This document shows positions 32,226-32,351 of a DNA stretch of 32,351 nt, piece by piece; the stretch's first letter is position 1, and the number at the start of each line of letters is the position of its first letter. The notes beneath the pieces were generated by a model that saw only the letters and a program-made list of their open reading frames with translations, searched no databases and had not been told where the DNA came from. The stretch is from Candidatus Anaerobiospirillum merdipullorum. GTDB lineage: Bacteria; Pseudomonadota; Gammaproteobacteria; Enterobacterales; Succinivibrionaceae. The DNA is taken from contig JAHLFG010000078.1 of NCBI GenBank assembly GCA_018883895.1, positions 1-32,351 on the forward strand, read 5' to 3'. Made by a program: the position numbers and the translations under genes.

Positions 32226-32351
32226 GTGCGCACGGCATGTGCATATTTCTTGCGGGTGAAAGTCCCGTGGTCGGGCTGACAAGGCCAAGACCTAGCCTAA
32301 GGCAAGCTGTGTCCCGTGAGGGGCAGGGTGAAGGAAGCCGGCGGCAAATCC
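32226..32351 (+). mobile_element. Group II intron, 5' end only
   Basis: The sequence opens with GTGCG, the bacterial group II intron 5' consensus, followed by a short stem (GCAC...GTGC), then GGGTGAAAGTCCC, ACCTAGCC, AAGGCAAGC and GGTGAAGGAAGCCGGCGGCAAA, an order characteristic of domain I of group II introns. The reverse transcriptase gene and 3' end would lie beyond the window. It sits 4 bases after a terminator stem, the favoured target of class C introns, although the class cannot be set from 126 bases. Confidence 0.85.

Noticed and set aside
32226-32351. Possible RNase P RNA, because of GTGAAAGTCC-like sequence
   Set aside because: The GTGCG start and the later GGAAGCC...GGCAAA signature fit group II intron domain I, and the RNase P core GAGGAAAGTCCGGGC is absent.
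1-32351. tRNA genes, CRISPR arrays, toxin-antitoxin or defence systems
   Set aside because: Reading the intergenic regions showed no T-loop GTTCGA patterns in a cloverleaf context, no regularly spaced repeats and no proteins of known defence families.

Overview
The window looks like ordinary chromosome from an anaerobic or facultative gammaproteobacterium, with roughly balanced base composition. The slyX, yfcD, asnS, corA (316 aa) and uxaC (469 aa) products all resemble enterobacterial or Aeromonadales versions. Anaerobic life is suggested by ThiH, the radical-SAM route to dehydroglycine, in place of an oxygen-using ThiO, and by a TRAP importer for acids. A gut Succinivibrionaceae-type organism would fit, but this is inference from protein style only. 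There are no rRNA or tRNA genes, CRISPR arrays, phage genes or defence islands.

Layout. Positions 1-1682 (minus) hold a two-partner secretion pair: an FhaC/ShlB-like outer-membrane transporter followed by the first 39 codons of an exported protein that runs off the window. Positions 2211-3940 (plus) hold a TIM-barrel sugar isomerase-like protein and a DUF805 membrane protein. Positions 4045-10180 (plus) are a complete thiazole and pyrimidine branch of thiamine synthesis under one TPP riboswitch: thiC, a thiD-thiE fusion, thiF, thiS, thiG and thiH. The genes overlap or abut and end at a terminator. Positions 10267-13717 (minus) hold an AbgT-family transporter, a small exported protein and peptidase T.

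Positions 13915-18375 (minus) hold a TRAP transporter (dctP, dctQ, dctM) followed by uxaC. Positions 22873-25851 (plus) hold uxaB and uxaA. Together they form a hexuronate module: uptake, isomerisation of glucuronate or galacturonate, reduction of tagaturonate and dehydration of altronate to 2-keto-3-deoxygluconate. The two operons are 4.5 kb apart, yet share a nearly identical 17-bp motif in their upstream regions, the strongest hint here of an undescribed regulon. Between them lie asnS, two uncharacterised envelope proteins and a BASS-family sodium symporter.

The right end holds slyX with a low-complexity exported protein, a class A beta-lactamase of the PER/CfxA-like branch followed by a NUDIX hydrolase, corA with a hairpin-rich leader, and a PiT phosphate transporter carrying a PhoU-like C-terminal domain. 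The last 126 bases look like the 5' end of a group II intron inserted directly behind the PiT terminator hairpin.

Most of the window is conventional metabolism. The observations most worth following are the shared hexuronate motif, the intron at a terminator, the divergent ThiD and ThiF domains, the beta-lactamase, and several unexplained repeats and hairpins between genes.
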